DNA of 48,172 nucleotides from Acidithrix ferrooxidans (GCF_000949295.1 NZ_JXYS01000072.1:1-48172); one strand, 5' to 3'. Shown: positions 1-10,078, numbered from the stretch's first letter. Translations and numbers: made by a program. The notes: generated by a model not told the origin, from the sequence alone.

Positions 1-273
1 GACACGAAGCAAATGGTCATTCATTTCCCTAAAAGGAGCTTCACGTTCCTCAAAACTTCGCGTTGGAGGAACCGGTCTTCCTTCCCCATAAGCTTCCAAA
101 TTCAGTGCCACCTCGAGACCGGCGGCAGCCAAATGGGCAACAATCTCATGTGCAGTCCATCCAGAACAGGCGGTGATGGCATCTGGTGATGTACGTTCAA
201 GAGCAGCAAAAAAGGCATTGGCTTCACGTTGGAAGCTGATGGATGGGCTGCTGTTAACTGATTCATAGCTCAT
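1..273 (-). CDS. Maleylpyruvate isomerase/DinB-like (MDMPI) protein, N-terminal part
   Basis: The frame is open from an ATG at 273 to the left window edge, giving the first 91 residues; the C-terminus lies outside. The motif SGWTAHEIVAHLAAAG around residues 38-53 is the hallmark metal/thiol-binding helix of the mycothiol-dependent maleylpyruvate isomerase / DinB-like superfamily (the WT-H--AHL pattern). Family members are small cytoplasmic four-helix proteins that use mycothiol or another low-molecular-weight thiol for isomerisation, conjugation or detoxification. Mycothiol use points to Actinobacteria. The substrate cannot be told from this fragment. The gene reads out of the window and has no visible operon partner here. 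Family assignment is fairly secure; exact function is unknown. Confidence 0.75.
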   Translation of the reverse strand, partial: MSYESVNSSPSISFQREANAFFAALERTSPDAITACSGWTAHEIVAHLAAAGLEVALNLEAYGEGRPVPPTRSFEEREAPFREMNDHLLRV

Positions 274-1123
274 GGAGCCATCCTACAAGTGAATTATTTT
301 GGCTTTACCTGAACTCTTCCTGCAGCGATTCAGACGATCTTTCAATCTCAGAAAATGCAAGGTCGCTGAGGCTCAGAATGCTAGAGAGTGCCTTTGGCGA
401 TTATAGAAAACTCAATCTAAGGAAATATTTCTGACTCCACATGATCAAGATTCCATCAGGATCTGCCTTCAGCAAGCTTGTTCTTGAGCGGCAGCGACCG
501 CAGCCGCGCCAATCCGAACAAAAATGATTCCATCCCTAATCCATCCCTACTATTAGGCGACGATCCGATAGAACGTTGATCCTGCATGGAGCGTATATTC
601 CGAAGAAATACCCTAGTGAAAGGCAGAATCAGGGCGACGATGGAGGACAGTGTCGGACCCCTTGGACGGCTCAAATAGAACTCATAACCCGAAGGTCGCA
701 GGTTCAAATCCTGTCCCCGCCACTAATGATAATGCAGGGCCGGTCCGCAAGGATCGGTCCTGTTGTTTTTCGAATTCTAATCCATGGGCAATCCCATGAA
801 CGTCACAGCTCGTCGCTACTATCGATACGTACCGGATAAAGAGTTCTACCGCGTATGAAATCGAGTTCCCCGCCCCGGTAGAAACGGAAGAGCCACTTAT
901 CCCCTTAGTCCAAGCCAGCACGGTTGAGATGGATAAAGACTTTACATGGTCAAGCTTTAGGTTGTTCTCTGGTTGCACTTGGTTGAGGGCCAGGAATTTC
1001 ATTACATGGGCGAGATCTGAAATCACGTCTTTGCTGGACTTGCCAACTTGTCACTAACGAAATAGGACTAAATGTTGAGACATGGCTTGACTTTCTGCCA
1101 TTTTCCTAGCGTGTTTTAGCGTT
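274..1123. other. Gene-poor stretch around the tRNA fragment
   Basis: Apart from the tRNA 3' fragment at 681-722 I see no credible gene here. The overlapping minus-strand frames that end in peptides like GTGFEPATFGL or begin NLRPSGYE are the well-known artefactual translations of tRNA T-arm sequence. The rest shows no family resemblance, no strong ribosome-binding site and no clear terminator. Confidence 0.6.
681..722 (+). other. 3' fragment of a tRNA-Met(CAU) gene, probable att-site scar
   Basis: From 681 the sequence reads as the 3' half of a CAU-anticodon tRNA: anticodon loop CTCATAA (681-687), 3' anticodon strand, variable loop, a good T arm (stem 698-702/710-714 around TTCAAAT), and the acceptor strand CCCCGCC plus discriminator A at 722. 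The required 5' acceptor strand (GGCGGGG-like) and D arm are absent, and the bases just 5' of the loop do not pair with the 3' anticodon strand. Identity therefore begins at the anticodon loop and runs to the tRNA 3' end. That is what a tyrosine-integrase crossover in a tRNA gene leaves as attL or attR. No integrase gene lies next to it. Confidence 0.7.
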
Positions 1124-1384
1124 CTACTTCCATTTGAAGTGAACAAAGATACGTCCAAAGTTGTCAGAATCTTTCTCGAGCCTGTGGTATCTTCCTTTGA
1201 TCTCTTTGCTTTCTAAAAACCTGATTACATGCTTTTTGAGCTGCCCGCTTCCTTTGCCGGGAATGATCTCTATGGAAGAGGCCCTTATACGTTCAGCCTC
1301 GGCGAAGGCATCGTTTAGGGCAGCGTCTATAGCACGAGAGTTATTGAAGATTGGATGGAGATCTACTTTTATCTTTGATGACAT
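1124..1384 (-). CDS. Smr-domain protein (MutS2 C-terminal-like)
   Basis: This 86-residue protein is essentially a stand-alone Smr (small MutS-related) domain. It shows the early V-DLH motif (VDLHP, residues 7-11), a helix AFAEAERIRASS, the core strand IEIIPGKGSGQLKKHVIRFL (residues 38-57, matching the family pattern hG-GxGxLk--v--fL, with a P in place of the usual H), and a C-terminal strand. Smr domains nick or bind nucleic acids in repair, recombination or ribosome rescue. The substitution in the usual HGxG/TGxG loop may affect nuclease function. The start is an ATG at 1384. It sits just downstream of the M13 peptidase gene (20-bp gap, same strand) and may be cotranscribed with it. Confidence 0.75.
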   Translation of the reverse strand: MSSKIKVDLHPIFNNSRAIDAALNDAFAEAERIRASSIEIIPGKGSGQLKKHVIRFLESKEIKGRYHRLEKDSDNFGRIFVHFKWK

Positions 1385-1403
1385 TTAAGCCGCCGAATCC
1401 CAT

Positions 1404-3377
1404 CTACCAGATTTGGATTCGTTGTGAAGGATCAAGCCACATTTGACAATCTTCATTCGTCTCAAATGCATCATGGAAGGCATCTAAGTTTTTTACGATT
1501 TGGTTGCATCGAAATTCGCTTGGCGAGTGTGGGTCGATTGCGATGAGACGCTCCATCTCGGCATTACGTCGCTTTTCCCGCCACGCTTGTGCCCACGACA
1601 GGAAGAACCTTTGAGCGCCATTGTAGCCATCGATTATTGGGGATTCGGCGCCATCCAATGAAATAAGGTAAGCCTTCCAAGCGATTCCCAGTCCTCCAAG
1701 GTCACCGATGTTTTCCCCAACCGTCAACTCTCCATTTACCTTAATGTGTGGTGTTTGAGCGGGCGATAGTTCGCTATATTGCGAAATGAGGGCCTTTGCC
1801 CGCTCGTCGAATAATTCTCTGTCGCTATCGGTCCACCAATTTTCCATCTTGCCGGAACCGTCAAATTTGGAGCCTTGATCGTCGAAGCCATGGCCAATTT
1901 CGTGGCCAATGACAGCACCGATTGCACCATAATTTGCTGCGTCGTCGCTATTTGGATCAAAGAAAGGAAATTGCAATATTGCTGCTGGGAAGACGATTTC
2001 GTTGAACCCGGGATTGTAATATGCATTGACGGTTTGGGGGTTCATAAACCACTCATCGCGATCGATTGCGCTTCCAAGTTTTCTAATTTCTCGATTGTGG
2101 TTGAAGGTTGCAATTGCTCGAATGTTGGCGATCAGCGACTCGGAGGTTATGGAGAGCGCATCGTAATTACGCCATTTCTTTGGATATCCAACTTTTGGAG
2201 TGAATTGATCCAATTTGGCGATTGCCCGTATTTTGGTTTCAGAACTCATCCAGTTGAGCTTCGTAATACTTTGTTGATACGCTTCAACTAAGTTTGCAAC
2301 TAAGCGATCCATCGCTACCTTTGACTCCTCGTTGAAGTGCTTTTGGACGTAGATTCTTCCAACAGCTTCGCCCATTGCGCCATTTAGTAACGAGACGGCG
2401 CGTTTCCACCGCTCTGGAATGGCCGGAGTCCCAGTGAGCGTCTTGGAGTAGAAGTCGTAGTGTTCTTCTACAAAGGCCGAAGAGAGATATGCCGATGAGC
2501 TTCTAAGAATGTTCCACTTTAGAAAGATCTTCCATCTCTCTATTCCGATCTCGGAAAGTAATTTTGCGACCTCGCTATGAAATGAAGGTTGCCTAACAAC
2601 AATTTCAGGGGACCTTTCTACGGCCTCTGAAATATGAAGGAGGTAGCTATCGAAGGCTTTCCCTACGGCTGGGTCGATGTCGAGGATTGATTTCTTAAAG
2701 TCGCTCCAGGTAGTGAGGTTGTAAACCTTGGTCTGATCTCGGCATGTGACGTTATCCCAGTGGCACTTGGCAATCTTTGTCTCTAAATCAACTACGAGAT
2801 CTGCATATGTGGGTGCATTTTCAGGATCAATGAGTGCGAAGGTGCGTTCGATATGGACTTTGTAGGCTTCCAATATCGACGCGAAATGTTCATCACGATA
2901 GAACTGCTCGTCCGGAAGACCAATGCCACCTTGCTCAATAAAGAGGAGATATCGATTTGGATCCCCGGGATCGTTGTCAACGAATCCACCGAAGATTCCC
3001 GGGATTGAAATCGACTCGAAGCGGCCAAAGATGTCAAAAAGGGAATTGACGTCTTGAATCGAATCTGCCTCATCCAGCAGGTCTGCGATTGGGAGTGAGC
3101 CGGCTGATTCAATCGCAGCCTCATTCATGTACGACTGATACAGCGCACCAATTTTCTCAGCTTGAGGGTCGGTTTTATTGGAAATTGCAGCTTCTGCGAT
3201 CCCTTTGACCGCTAACTCTGCCTCTTCGGCAAGGATTGCGAACCATCCGTAGCGAGCCTTATCTGAAGGTATTTCGCTGTTTTGTAGCCATTTCCCATTC
3301 ACGTGCCTAAATAGGTCGTCTTTGGGCGAGATATCTTCGTCCATTCCATCTTTGCGGATCCCAGAAGCCTTTGTCAT
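1404..3377 (-). CDS. pepO: M13-family zinc metallopeptidase (neprilysin/PepO-like)
   Basis: The protein has 657 residues, the usual size for bacterial M13 endopeptidases. The N-terminal half is the helical PepO lid (begins DLFRHVNGKWLQ, as in the family). The catalytic domain has NAYYNP, the zinc motif HEIGH followed by GFDDQGSKFDG, and the third-ligand motif GENIGDLGGL. The C-terminus ends in tryptophan, like the neprilysin CxxW end. M13 enzymes cleave short peptides. No signal peptide or membrane anchor is visible, so it is probably cytoplasmic. The ATG at 3377 lacks a strong ribosome site; a second in-frame ATG at 3344 (MDEDISPKD) with purine-rich DNA upstream is a possible alternative. 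Downstream is the Smr gene. Very confident in family. Confidence 0.93.
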   Translation of the reverse strand: MTKASGIRKDGMDEDISPKDDLFRHVNGKWLQNSEIPSDKARYGWFAILAEEAELAVKGIAEAAISNKTDPQAEKIGALYQSYMNEAAIESAGSLPIADLLDEADSIQDVNSLFDIFGRFESISIPGIFGGFVDNDPGDPNRYLLFIEQGGIGLPDEQFYRDEHFASILEAYKVHIERTFALIDPENAPTYADLVVDLETKIAKCHWDNVTCRDQTKVYNLTTWSDFKKSILDIDPAVGKAFDSYLLHISEAVERSPEIVVRQPSFHSEVAKLLSEIGIERWKIFLKWNILRSSSAYLSSAFVEEHYDFYSKTLTGTPAIPERWKRAVSLLNGAMGEAVGRIYVQKHFNEESKVAMDRLVANLVEAYQQSITKLNWMSSETKIRAIAKLDQFTPKVGYPKKWRNYDALSITSESLIANIRAIATFNHNREIRKLGSAIDRDEWFMNPQTVNAYYNPGFNEIVFPAAILQFPFFDPNSDDAANYGAIGAVIGHEIGHGFDDQGSKFDGSGKMENWWTDSDRELFDERAKALISQYSELSPAQTPHIKVNGELTVGENIGDLGGLGIAWKAYLISLDGAESPIIDGYNGAQRFFLSWAQAWREKRRNAEMERLIAIDPHSPSEFRCNQIVKNLDAFHDAFETNEDCQMWLDPSQRIQIW

Positions 3378-4124
3378 ATGGTCATATTAGTTGACATCCT
3401 ATGGACTTTGATAGATTCAGTTTGACTCAATCTAGTCACAGCAAACTTCGGTCATCTTTATTTCACACCTTGAGAGAGGTGTGGGTTTGTCGTTAGTACT
3501 GCTAAGGCGGGATAAGGATTGTTCGGCGACAATCAATGCTGTGAGGTCTTGTGTTCTTCAAGAGTGAGACGAGCTTGGTGATTTAGGTGAAGTCGATGGG
3601 GTGGTTGCTCGGTGGGCGCCCCGGAAATACCCAGCTCAGTTAATTGATTGGTAGCGGTGACTTTTAACGCTAGGTCTCTTGACATAGAGCGTATTTAAAG
3701 TATGTTTGGCGGTCCAAGCGCATTAAAAGATTAGATTGTTCTATTCTTCAGATGGAATGAATGAAGCCACAAAACCATAAAGTGCCTTGGGTGTGGCAGA
3801 TTTCCTTCGAGTTCGTAGTCTGGGCAATTCCAAAGCGGTTCGTTGTGTTTAGGTGATCGCTTGGTTACATTTTTGACCTGGTAAGTATTTTGCCTATTTC
3901 TTGAGGCCACCGGGAGAAGTGGTTTTTCTAGGTTTGTGAGACAAATTCTGGTTAGTTTAGGATCCTAGGCGTCCTTTGTCAGAGTGTCCCAAAACAATGT
4001 GCGCACGGGAAGCAAGAGAGTCATCCATCTTTTTGCAAAGCGGATAAGTCACTGTGATATTGACGAGTTTTGGAATGTCCTCGATGTTTAACATTGGTTG
4101 GCGGCAGATAATAAGGGAATGTGG
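3378..4124. other. Intergenic region between ureD and the M13 peptidase gene
   Basis: About 750 bp without a convincing reading frame. A small dyad (CACACC at 3463-3468 with GGTGTG at 3477-3482) lies upstream of the peptidase gene and could be a weak operator or hairpin. No obvious terminator follows ureD. I see no transposase or RNA gene. Confidence 0.5.
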
Positions 4125-5060
4125 TTAATTTAGGAAGTTTTCAGTCAACCAAGAGAAGTACGACGCAAGATAAAAAGGATCTCTGGCACGTCCCCTAATT
4201 AGCGTAATTTGTTCCATTGGCGATGTCGCAAGAGAGCTCTGCACCTTGGTCATAGCAGAAGTACCAATTTTGGTGAGTTCGTGTAATTTTAGATCTCCTT
4301 GCGGACCAAATCCACAGAAGTAGATCGTGCCTATTACATCAAAGCCGCCCGTTATACGTTGACGAGCTCCCAAGGGGTCGAAGAGTGGATTTTCGTGCGT
4401 TGCGATTCGATCGATTAGTACAGTTTCGCCACCGTAGATCACCTCCATAGCCATATCGATGGTTGTTGTGCCATGGGAGTTTTTGGTTGGAGCGACCTTT
4501 GCTATTATCTCCGAGGTGATGGCTTCGCCACCTAGCGCTAGGTCGAGCTGAATCGATGAAACAAAGTTTGAACCTTCGTAGGAGATCGTAGGAGCCAGTA
4601 GCGCAATGAGGCTACAGTCACTGGCTATTTTGAAGTTCTGTTTCATCTTAGCGTATCTGTCATCTTCACAAAGATGGACCTTTGTCGCTGATTGGCTTTC
4701 GATTACGACATTGCTTTTATCACTAAGACTTAGTGAGATTTGGTGGCGTTCTCCAGGGAAAAGGCCAGGTCCTATCTCGGTGATAAAAAACCGCTTGCGT
4801 CCAAAGATCTCGGTAGTTCGATTTGATAGCCTGAATTGTCCAAATTGCTCTTGACATCTTGGTACCCCGTTCTTAAAGTCGACGACGAGTGATGATGTGG
4901 GTTCCATGCCGAAACTACATCTAGCAGAATCTATAGCTGCTGGGAGATTTTTGCTAGTTAGGGTAGATGTATTTACCGTCATAGTTAGTAGCGACCTTTG
5001 GTGGAGATTGAGCGAGTTTTGCTGTCTTTTTTTGCCTAGCCAATTTGGTCTGAAATCCAC
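4125..5060 (-). CDS. ureD: Urease accessory protein UreD (UreH)
   Basis: UreD is the scaffold that docks on apo-urease and, with UreF and UreG, delivers nickel to the active site through an internal tunnel. Family features include LGPGLFPGE-like [19 protein letters not shown] and the C-terminal half with IYFCGFGP. Length (311 residues from the GTG at 5060) is slightly long. The first 25 or so residues overlap the end of ureG and lack family similarity, so an internal ATG at 4982 (MTVNTSTL) may be the real start. It is the last gene of the operon, the usual place in ureABCFGD clusters. UreD is the most variable urease protein, so family assignment leans partly on position. Confidence 0.88.
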   Translation of the reverse strand: MDFRPNWLGKKRQQNSLNLHQRSLLTMTVNTSTLTSKNLPAAIDSARCSFGMEPTSSLVVDFKNGVPRCQEQFGQFRLSNRTTEIFGRKRFFITEIGPGLFPGERHQISLSLSDKSNVVIESQSATKVHLCEDDRYAKMKQNFKIASDCSLIALLAPTISYEGSNFVSSIQLDLALGGEAITSEIIAKVAPTKNSHGTTTIDMAMEVIYGGETVLIDRIATHENPLFDPLGARQRITGGFDVIGTIYFCGFGPQGDLKLHELTKIGTSAMTKVQSSLATSPMEQITLIRGRARDPFYLASYFSWLTENFLN

Positions 5061-5668
5061 CTTGTAATTTGATCGATGCCTCGTCCGTCGCCCAAGTCCG
5101 AGAAGATAGTGGCTCGTTCGCCTCTTAGGGTTTGGGCGTCGTGTTCCATTGTCTCTAGGTTCGCTCCGACAAAAGGAGCAAGGGAGATCTTGTTTATGAT
5201 AAGGAGGTCTGAGAAGGTGAGACCCGGTCCTCCTTTTCTGGGGATTTTGTCTCCTTGTGCTACGTCGATCACGTAGATAGTTTTGTCAGCTAGATCTGGA
5301 GAGAACATCGCAGTCAGGTTGTCGCCGCCAGATTCAACTAATATCAGGTCCAGCTGATCGCACCTTTGTGTCAATTCGTCGATGGCAGCTAGGTTCATTG
5401 AAACGTCGTCGCGAATTGCCGAATGAGGACAGCCTCCTGTTTCGACACCCAAGATATGATTCTGGGGTAAAATCCCCAAATTTGTTAGAAAATCGGCATC
5501 TTCCTTCGTGTAGATATCGTTGGTCACAACACCAATTTGAACCGAGGATTGTAACGATTCGATAATTCTCCTCACCAGCATTGTCTTGCCGGATCCAACT
5601 GGCCCGCCCACTCCGATTCGGAGTGCCCGTCGAGTTGCGCTTTTGGTATTGTCGAGTGCTATTGTCAT
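5036..5668 (-). CDS. ureG: Urease accessory GTPase UreG
   Basis: UreG is the SIMIBI-class GTPase that powers nickel insertion into urease. The 210-residue protein has the P loop [11 protein letters not shown] (residues 20-30), the nickel-site motif [11 protein letters not shown] that carries the invariant CPH, ESGGDNL (switch region), and the guanine-specificity element LLIINKISL (NK motif). Length and motifs are standard. The ATG at 5668 has AAAGGAAG about 10 bp upstream. It is 24 bp downstream of ureF and overlaps the GTG-initiated reading of ureD. There is no histidine-rich N-terminal extension, so it does not itself store nickel. Confidence 0.97.
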   Translation of the reverse strand: MTIALDNTKSATRRALRIGVGGPVGSGKTMLVRRIIESLQSSVQIGVVTNDIYTKEDADFLTNLGILPQNHILGVETGGCPHSAIRDDVSMNLAAIDELTQRCDQLDLILVESGGDNLTAMFSPDLADKTIYVIDVAQGDKIPRKGGPGLTFSDLLIINKISLAPFVGANLETMEHDAQTLRGERATIFSDLGDGRGIDQITRWISDQIG

Positions 5669-5692
5669 CTGATAACTTCCTTTTCTTGGTTT

Positions 5693-6397
5693 TTACGACT
5701 GAAATAGCCTTGGTGAGAGTTCTTGGTGGTTTATTTGGTCCATCTCTATCTGCCAAGCTGAAATCGCCGATCTATCTGGAAGCGATTTAGGCCGAACCAT
5801 GGCTAGCTTGGCAGAAGATTCCAGAATCGTGCCCATCATCTCTAGTTGTGCGAATTGGCCAATTCGTCCACAGCGAACCAGTACCGATGTGGCGGCCAAT
5901 GCCTGGGTTTGTAGATAAAAGAGCCTGGTGAGATCGATCGGCCATTTAAGGCGACCAGAGATAATTCCAACGATGCTTGATGGTTCCCGAAGATCTTCCT
6001 GCAGTTTTGTACCGTAAGACGGATTGCTCGCGAACAATTTATTGCCTGCTATTTCAATAGCGCGAGCGAGGGATATTGCAGACTTTCGTCCTTCGTAAGT
6101 TGATCGACTTGCATGCAAGATCGTGTCCTCTTTGGTGATTTGTTGGGTGGTGGCTTGTGGAGTTTGCAAAATCTCTGAGATCTTTGATATGTTTTCGAGA
6201 TCGCCATACCAAAGGGAATGGACCATATAGTTTTCAATCCAATTGAGGCCCTTCTCTGGGTCTGCGCCATCTTTTGAGGCGGCGAAGGTCTCAAATCCAA
6301 AGCTATGACCGTATGCTCCCGCGGGAAACGCTGAATCAAAGAAGTAGTGCATTTGCGATATCTGGCGTGCGTCGGATCTTTTATTGGAGCTCTCCAT
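5693..6397 (-). CDS. ureF: Urease accessory protein UreF
   Basis: UreF is the all-helical partner that dimerises, recruits UreG and gates its GTPase in the UreDFG maturation complex. The diagnostic N-terminal motif DSAFPAGAYGHSFGFE is present at about residues 22-37, and the 234-residue length is normal. The C-terminal half contains the helical segment found in the family. The ATG at 6397 lies 37 bp after the ureC stop; an AAAGGG about 12 bp upstream may serve as ribosome site. Gene order C-F-G-D without ureE is typical of many actinobacteria. Confidence 0.93.
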   Translation of the reverse strand: MESSNKRSDARQISQMHYFFDSAFPAGAYGHSFGFETFAASKDGADPEKGLNWIENYMVHSLWYGDLENISKISEILQTPQATTQQITKEDTILHASRSTYEGRKSAISLARAIEIAGNKLFASNPSYGTKLQEDLREPSSIVGIISGRLKWPIDLTRLFYLQTQALAATSVLVRCGRIGQFAQLEMMGTILESSAKLAMVRPKSLPDRSAISAWQIEMDQINHQELSPRLFQS

Positions 6398-6434
6398 AGT
6401 TAAAGCTGGCCCTTTACCTTGGTGAAATAGTCTT

Positions 6435-8144
6435 TCAAAAGAGAAAATAGCGTTGAGCTAGAGGGAGTGACCTTGCCGGCTGTGAAGTTAGAAGCTCACC
6501 ATCGAGTCGCACTTCGTACGTTTGGGGGTTTACCTCAATATCTCCAACTCTGTCATTTAGCACCATTGCAGCTTTTGTAAGAGTCCTTGTTCCTTTGACG
6601 GGAAGTCTCTTGCGATTCGAATTTTTGAAGCTACTACCGCTGCTAAGGCTGATTTCAGAGACGAACGTGAAGCCAACCGACGATGCGGCGAGTCCCATGG
6701 ATGCAAATTGTGACTTATATAGGCGTGGCTCGGGAGTAGGTATGGACGCATTGGGATCACCACTGACAGCGCACGAAATCATTCCTGCTTTGATGATCAG
6801 TTCGGGTTTGACTCCAAAGAATGCCGGTTTCCAAAGCACCAAGTCGGCAATCTTCCCAACTTCGACGGAGCCTACATAGCTCGAGACTCCATTGGCAATG
6901 GCTGGGTTTATCGTGTATTTGGCGACGTATCGCTTTACTCGATTGTTGTCGGATCTATCGCTATCACCTTCGAGTGGACCTCTCTCTTGCTTCATTTTGT
7001 GGGCGGCTTGCCATGTCCTAATGATTACCTCACCGACCCTACCCATCGCTTGACTATCGGAGGAGATCATAGAGATTGCGCCGAGATCATGTAGAACATC
7101 CTCGGCGGCTATCGTTTCAGCTCGAATTCGAGAGTCAGCAAAGGCTATATCTTCAGCTACAGACTTGTCCAAGTGGTGACAGACCATCAGCATGTCTAGG
7201 TGCTCTTCTATGGTGTTGAGGGTATAGGGTCGTGTTGGATTTGTACTAGAGGGAAGAAAATTTGAAAGGCCGGCAACCTTTATGATGTCGGGCGCGTGGC
7301 CACCACCGGCACCCTCGGTGTGGAAGGCATGGATGGTTCGACCTGATACGGCATTTATCGTCTCTTCGACAAAGCCACTTTCATTCAGGGTATCCGTATG
7401 AATTGCAACCTGAACGTCCATCTCGTCGGCGACATCTAGACAGGTGGAGATGGCCCTAGGTGTAGACCCCCAGTCCTCGTGCAACTTGAGACCCATAGCC
7501 CCGGCGATAACTTGTTCTCGCAGCGCCTCGTGTGACGATGAATTTCCTTTGCCCATGAAGCCCACGTTGATCGGTTGATCTTCGAATGCCTCGATCATGC
7601 GGGCCATATACCAGGCTCCGGGTGTCACCGTTGTTGCGTTTGTCCCAGTAGCCGGACCGGTTCCGCCTCCTATCATGGTTGTAATGCCAGATGAGACTGC
7701 GGCTTGGATCTGATCTGCAGATATGAAATGTATGTGAGAGTCGATTCCGCCTGCGGTGAGAATCATTTTTTCTCCGGCGATTATCTCTGTGCTCGCACCG
7801 ATTTCAATCGTGACACCTTTGGAGACGAGAGAGTTTCCCGCGCTTCCGATCGCTAAAATCAAGCCATCTCGGATAGCGATGTCAGCTTTATAAATTCCAC
7901 TGTGGTCCAGAATTAGCACATTGGTGATGACAAGATCTGGCGCACCCATTGAGCGTGTAATGATTGGGTTCTGACCCATTGAATCACGGATGGTCTTACC
8001 GCCGCCGAATTTGGCCTCTTCGCCCTTGGTCGTTAGATCTTTTTCCACCTCTACGATGAGGTCGGTATCGCCCAAGCGCACTCGGTCGCCTGTTGTGGGT
8101 CCGTAATGACTGACATAGATTGATCTAGGGATTGAACTTGCCAT
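6435..8144 (-). CDS. ureC: Urease alpha subunit (catalytic)
   Basis: This is the catalytic subunit hydrolysing urea to ammonia and carbamate at a bi-nickel centre. All active-site landmarks are visible in the 569-residue chain: SHIHFI (nickel ligands), [12 protein letters not shown] with the lysine that is carbamylated, [29 protein letters not shown] (mobile flap and catalytic histidine) and [12 protein letters not shown] (nickel-ligand aspartate). Length matches the bacterial alpha subunit. It starts at the ATG at 8144, only 5 bp after the ureB stop, so translation is probably coupled. Nothing suggests inactivation. Confidence 0.98.
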   Translation of the reverse strand: MASSIPRSIYVSHYGPTTGDRVRLGDTDLIVEVEKDLTTKGEEAKFGGGKTIRDSMGQNPIITRSMGAPDLVITNVLILDHSGIYKADIAIRDGLILAIGSAGNSLVSKGVTIEIGASTEIIAGEKMILTAGGIDSHIHFISADQIQAAVSSGITTMIGGGTGPATGTNATTVTPGAWYMARMIEAFEDQPINVGFMGKGNSSSHEALREQVIAGAMGLKLHEDWGSTPRAISTCLDVADEMDVQVAIHTDTLNESGFVEETINAVSGRTIHAFHTEGAGGGHAPDIIKVAGLSNFLPSSTNPTRPYTLNTIEEHLDMLMVCHHLDKSVAEDIAFADSRIRAETIAAEDVLHDLGAISMISSDSQAMGRVGEVIIRTWQAAHKMKQERGPLEGDSDRSDNNRVKRYVAKYTINPAIANGVSSYVGSVEVGKIADLVLWKPAFFGVKPELIIKAGMISCAVSGDPNASIPTPEPRLYKSQFASMGLAASSVGFTFVSEISLSSGSSFKNSNRKRLPVKGTRTLTKAAMVLNDRVGDIEVNPQTYEVRLDGELLTSQPARSLPLAQRYFLF

Positions 8145-8149
8145 TAGAT

Positions 8150-8455
8150 TTATCGTTTCATCTCAGGGGCCGACGTCGATTCTGGTGTGGTTAGCGAACC
8201 GCTAAAGTGAACCAAATTCACGTTTCGATGTTGACCTGGCTCAAAGCGCATAGCAGTTCCACTGGCGAGATCGAGTCGAGTGTGAAATGCCAAGCTTCGG
8301 TCGAATAAGAGCGCGTGGTTGCTCTCGTAGAAGTGAAAGTGCGATCCAACCTGGATGGGCCGATCTCCGCTATTGAAGACTTCGATTTCTACGATTTGAG
8401 AGTCAGAATTGATAAGAATATCTTCCTCTGTGAGGAAAAATTCGCCTGGAATCAT
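8150..8455 (-). CDS. ureB: Urease beta subunit
   Basis: The 101-residue protein begins MIPGEFFL and contains VEVFN-like [31 protein letters not shown] and the [15 protein letters not shown] segment, all standard for the non-catalytic urease beta chain that packs with alpha and gamma. It is a separate gene rather than fused to ureA as in Helicobacter. The ATG at 8455 has a good AAAGGAC site. It follows ureA by 76 bp. Confidence 0.97.
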   Translation of the reverse strand: MIPGEFFLTEEDILINSDSQIVEIEVFNSGDRPIQVGSHFHFYESNHALLFDRSLAFHTRLDLASGTAMRFEPGQHRNVNLVHFSGSLTTPESTSAPEMKR

Positions 8456-8531
8456 GTCTGTCCTTTTGTAATAAAGTTGGTGACTCTAGGAAGTTGCCAA
8501 CTTTGAGCTTGGAGTTGACGTCTTTGTTGAA

Positions 8532-8834
8532 CTATGAGATTGGGTTGTGGACCGTGACCAATTTGGTGCCATCTGGGAATGTGGCTTCTATCTGGATCTC
8601 CTCTATCATCTCTGGAATACCTTCTAGAACTTGATCCGCTGTTAATATTTGAGTGCCGTAAACCATAAGCTCAGAGACGCTTTTACCATCTCGGGCGCTT
8701 TCGAGCAGTTCCGAGGAGATCAATGAAATTGCCTCCGGATAGTTGAGACGTAGACCCCTCTGAAGGCGCCGTCGAGCAAGATCTCCGGCTACCACTAGAA
8801 GGAGTTTTTCTTTATCCCTGTCGGTAAGTAACAT
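8532..8834 (-). CDS. ureA: Urease gamma subunit
   Basis: First gene of the urease operon. The 100-residue protein starts [13 protein letters not shown] and has the family pattern [18 protein letters not shown], followed by GKSVSELM and a [31 protein letters not shown] ending (motif given in parts here as the gamma C-terminus). The gamma chain helps assemble the (alpha-beta-gamma)3 trimer. The ATG at 8834 opens the transcript; the 640 bp upstream should hold the operon promoter. Confidence 0.97.
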   Translation of the reverse strand: MLLTDRDKEKLLLVVAGDLARRRLQRGLRLNYPEAISLISSELLESARDGKSVSELMVYGTQILTADQVLEGIPEMIEEIQIEATFPDGTKLVTVHNPIS

Positions 8835-9472
8835 TGATTGACTCGCTTTTGCCTGTTAGTTTTTCCGTAAAACGAAGGTTAGCGCATGGAAACTATAGAA
8901 GGATCCCCTATGCACTTCTTGATGCACTATTTAACAAAGATGAAACATTTCCTTCAATCTTAAGAGTTCAATTAGCTAATTTAGTATTTGTAATTTTGTT
9001 GATATTTAATCTATTTTCTGCTTCTAGATAGATTATTTTTTGACACTACTATCTCGCCAGGATATCTTTTAGGTATTCCTTATCTCCTTTCGGAGAGGAT
9101 TTTATTACCACTTGAGCGGCGAGTATTGATAGCAAGGCTATCAAATGCGATTTAGACTGGCTGATCTATTTTCCGTCAGCAATTATTTTGACTCCTGGCT
9201 GACCTCTAATATGGCGCTTGTTTTCCTAGGTAAGTCGAAAGTGCGCTTCTTGCCAGGTGCAGTTGTTGAAATGGTTCCTGGGGTTTTTTGTGTGACGCCA
9301 TAGTGATTCTCTATCGAATTGATATCTAGTGGATCTCAATTCCTTGCTTTGTCTTGAATTTAAACCGCGCTAATTCAAATGAAAGTCCTGGTAGGCCTCT
9401 TGTTACCACCTAAAATATGAATTACAGGTAAAGTTTAGGTAAATATAAAAGGATTTATTTCTTTAGAAATGA
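8835..9472. other. Divergent intergenic region, urease operon / PAP2 gene
   Basis: About 640 bp of AT-rich DNA between divergent ureA and the PAP2 gene. It must hold the urease promoter. A perfect 8-bp dyad TTGATAGC-AAG-GCTATCAA lies at 9126-9144 and could be an operator or short hairpin. I see no NikR-type or NtcA-type site that I would defend, and no open frame with family resemblance. Confidence 0.5.
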
Positions 9473-10078
9473 GTGTCGATGAACAGTCTTGACCGTAGTC
9501 TCTATGAGTCCGTAAATCGTTTTGCTAGGAACACCTCATTCGCTCACGGGTTCATGAGCGCCTATGCGGTCTATGGCGGCCTGGTAGTCCTTGGGTTGCT
9601 CGGTTTCTGGGCTTTTTTTAGGGCGAGAAATGTTGGTGCACTTCAATCAGCTCGAGTCGTCTGGGTTGGTGCAGCTACGTTGATAGCCTTGGGTCTGAAT
9701 CAGCCTATAATTCACTTTTTTGGACGGCCGCGACCCTATAACTCGATACCGGGAATGGAGGTCTTGATAGCTAGGGCTAATGACTTTAGCTTTCCCTCTG
9801 ATCACGGGACGGTGGCTGGAGCCATGATCGTAGGGCTCCTGTTGGTTGATCGAAAGGTAGGAATTTTCGCTGCGGTATTTGGGCTATTTCTTGGCTTTGC
9901 TCGAGTCTACGTAGGAGCTCATTATCCGGGTGATATTGTAGCTGGCTTGATTTGGGCTGGCCTTTTTGTCGCTGTCACGCTTCCTCTTGCGACAAAGCTT
10001 TTGAGCCGCCCGGCTGAGTATCTACTCCATACCGGGTTTGCGCCGGTTATTTCAAGTGGAGGACGCCGAGCTATATAG
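9473..10078 (+). CDS. PAP2-family membrane phosphatase
   Basis: A 201-residue integral membrane phosphatase of the PAP2 (type 2 phosphatidic acid phosphatase) superfamily, the group containing undecaprenyl-pyrophosphate, phosphatidylglycerophosphate and lipid phosphatases. The three signature motifs are present: GRPRPYN (motif C1, residues about 84-90, in the form FFGRPRP), FPSDHGT (C2, about 107-113) and RVYVGAHYPGDI (C3, about 143-154). Five or six hydrophobic segments surround them. The start is uncertain: GTG at 9473 or ATG at 9479, neither with a close strong ribosome site. The gene is alone on its strand, divergent from urease and convergent with the transporter cluster. The natural lipid substrate cannot be told. 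Confidence 0.92.
   Translation: MSMNSLDRSLYESVNRFARNTSFAHGFMSAYAVYGGLVVLGLLGFWAFFRARNVGALQSARVVWVGAATLIALGLNQPIIHFFGRPRPYNSIPGMEVLIARANDFSFPSDHGTVAGAMIVGLLLVDRKVGIFAAVFGLFLGFARVYVGAHYPGDIVAGLIWAGLFVAVTLPLATKLLSRPAEYLLHTGFAPVISSGGRRAI

Noticed and set aside
456-1026. Two minus-strand frames across the tRNA fragment (83 and 114 codons)
   Set aside because: They contain the classic artefact peptides that arise when tRNA T-arm DNA is translated (NLRPSGYE and GTGFEPATFGL), and have no ribosome sites.
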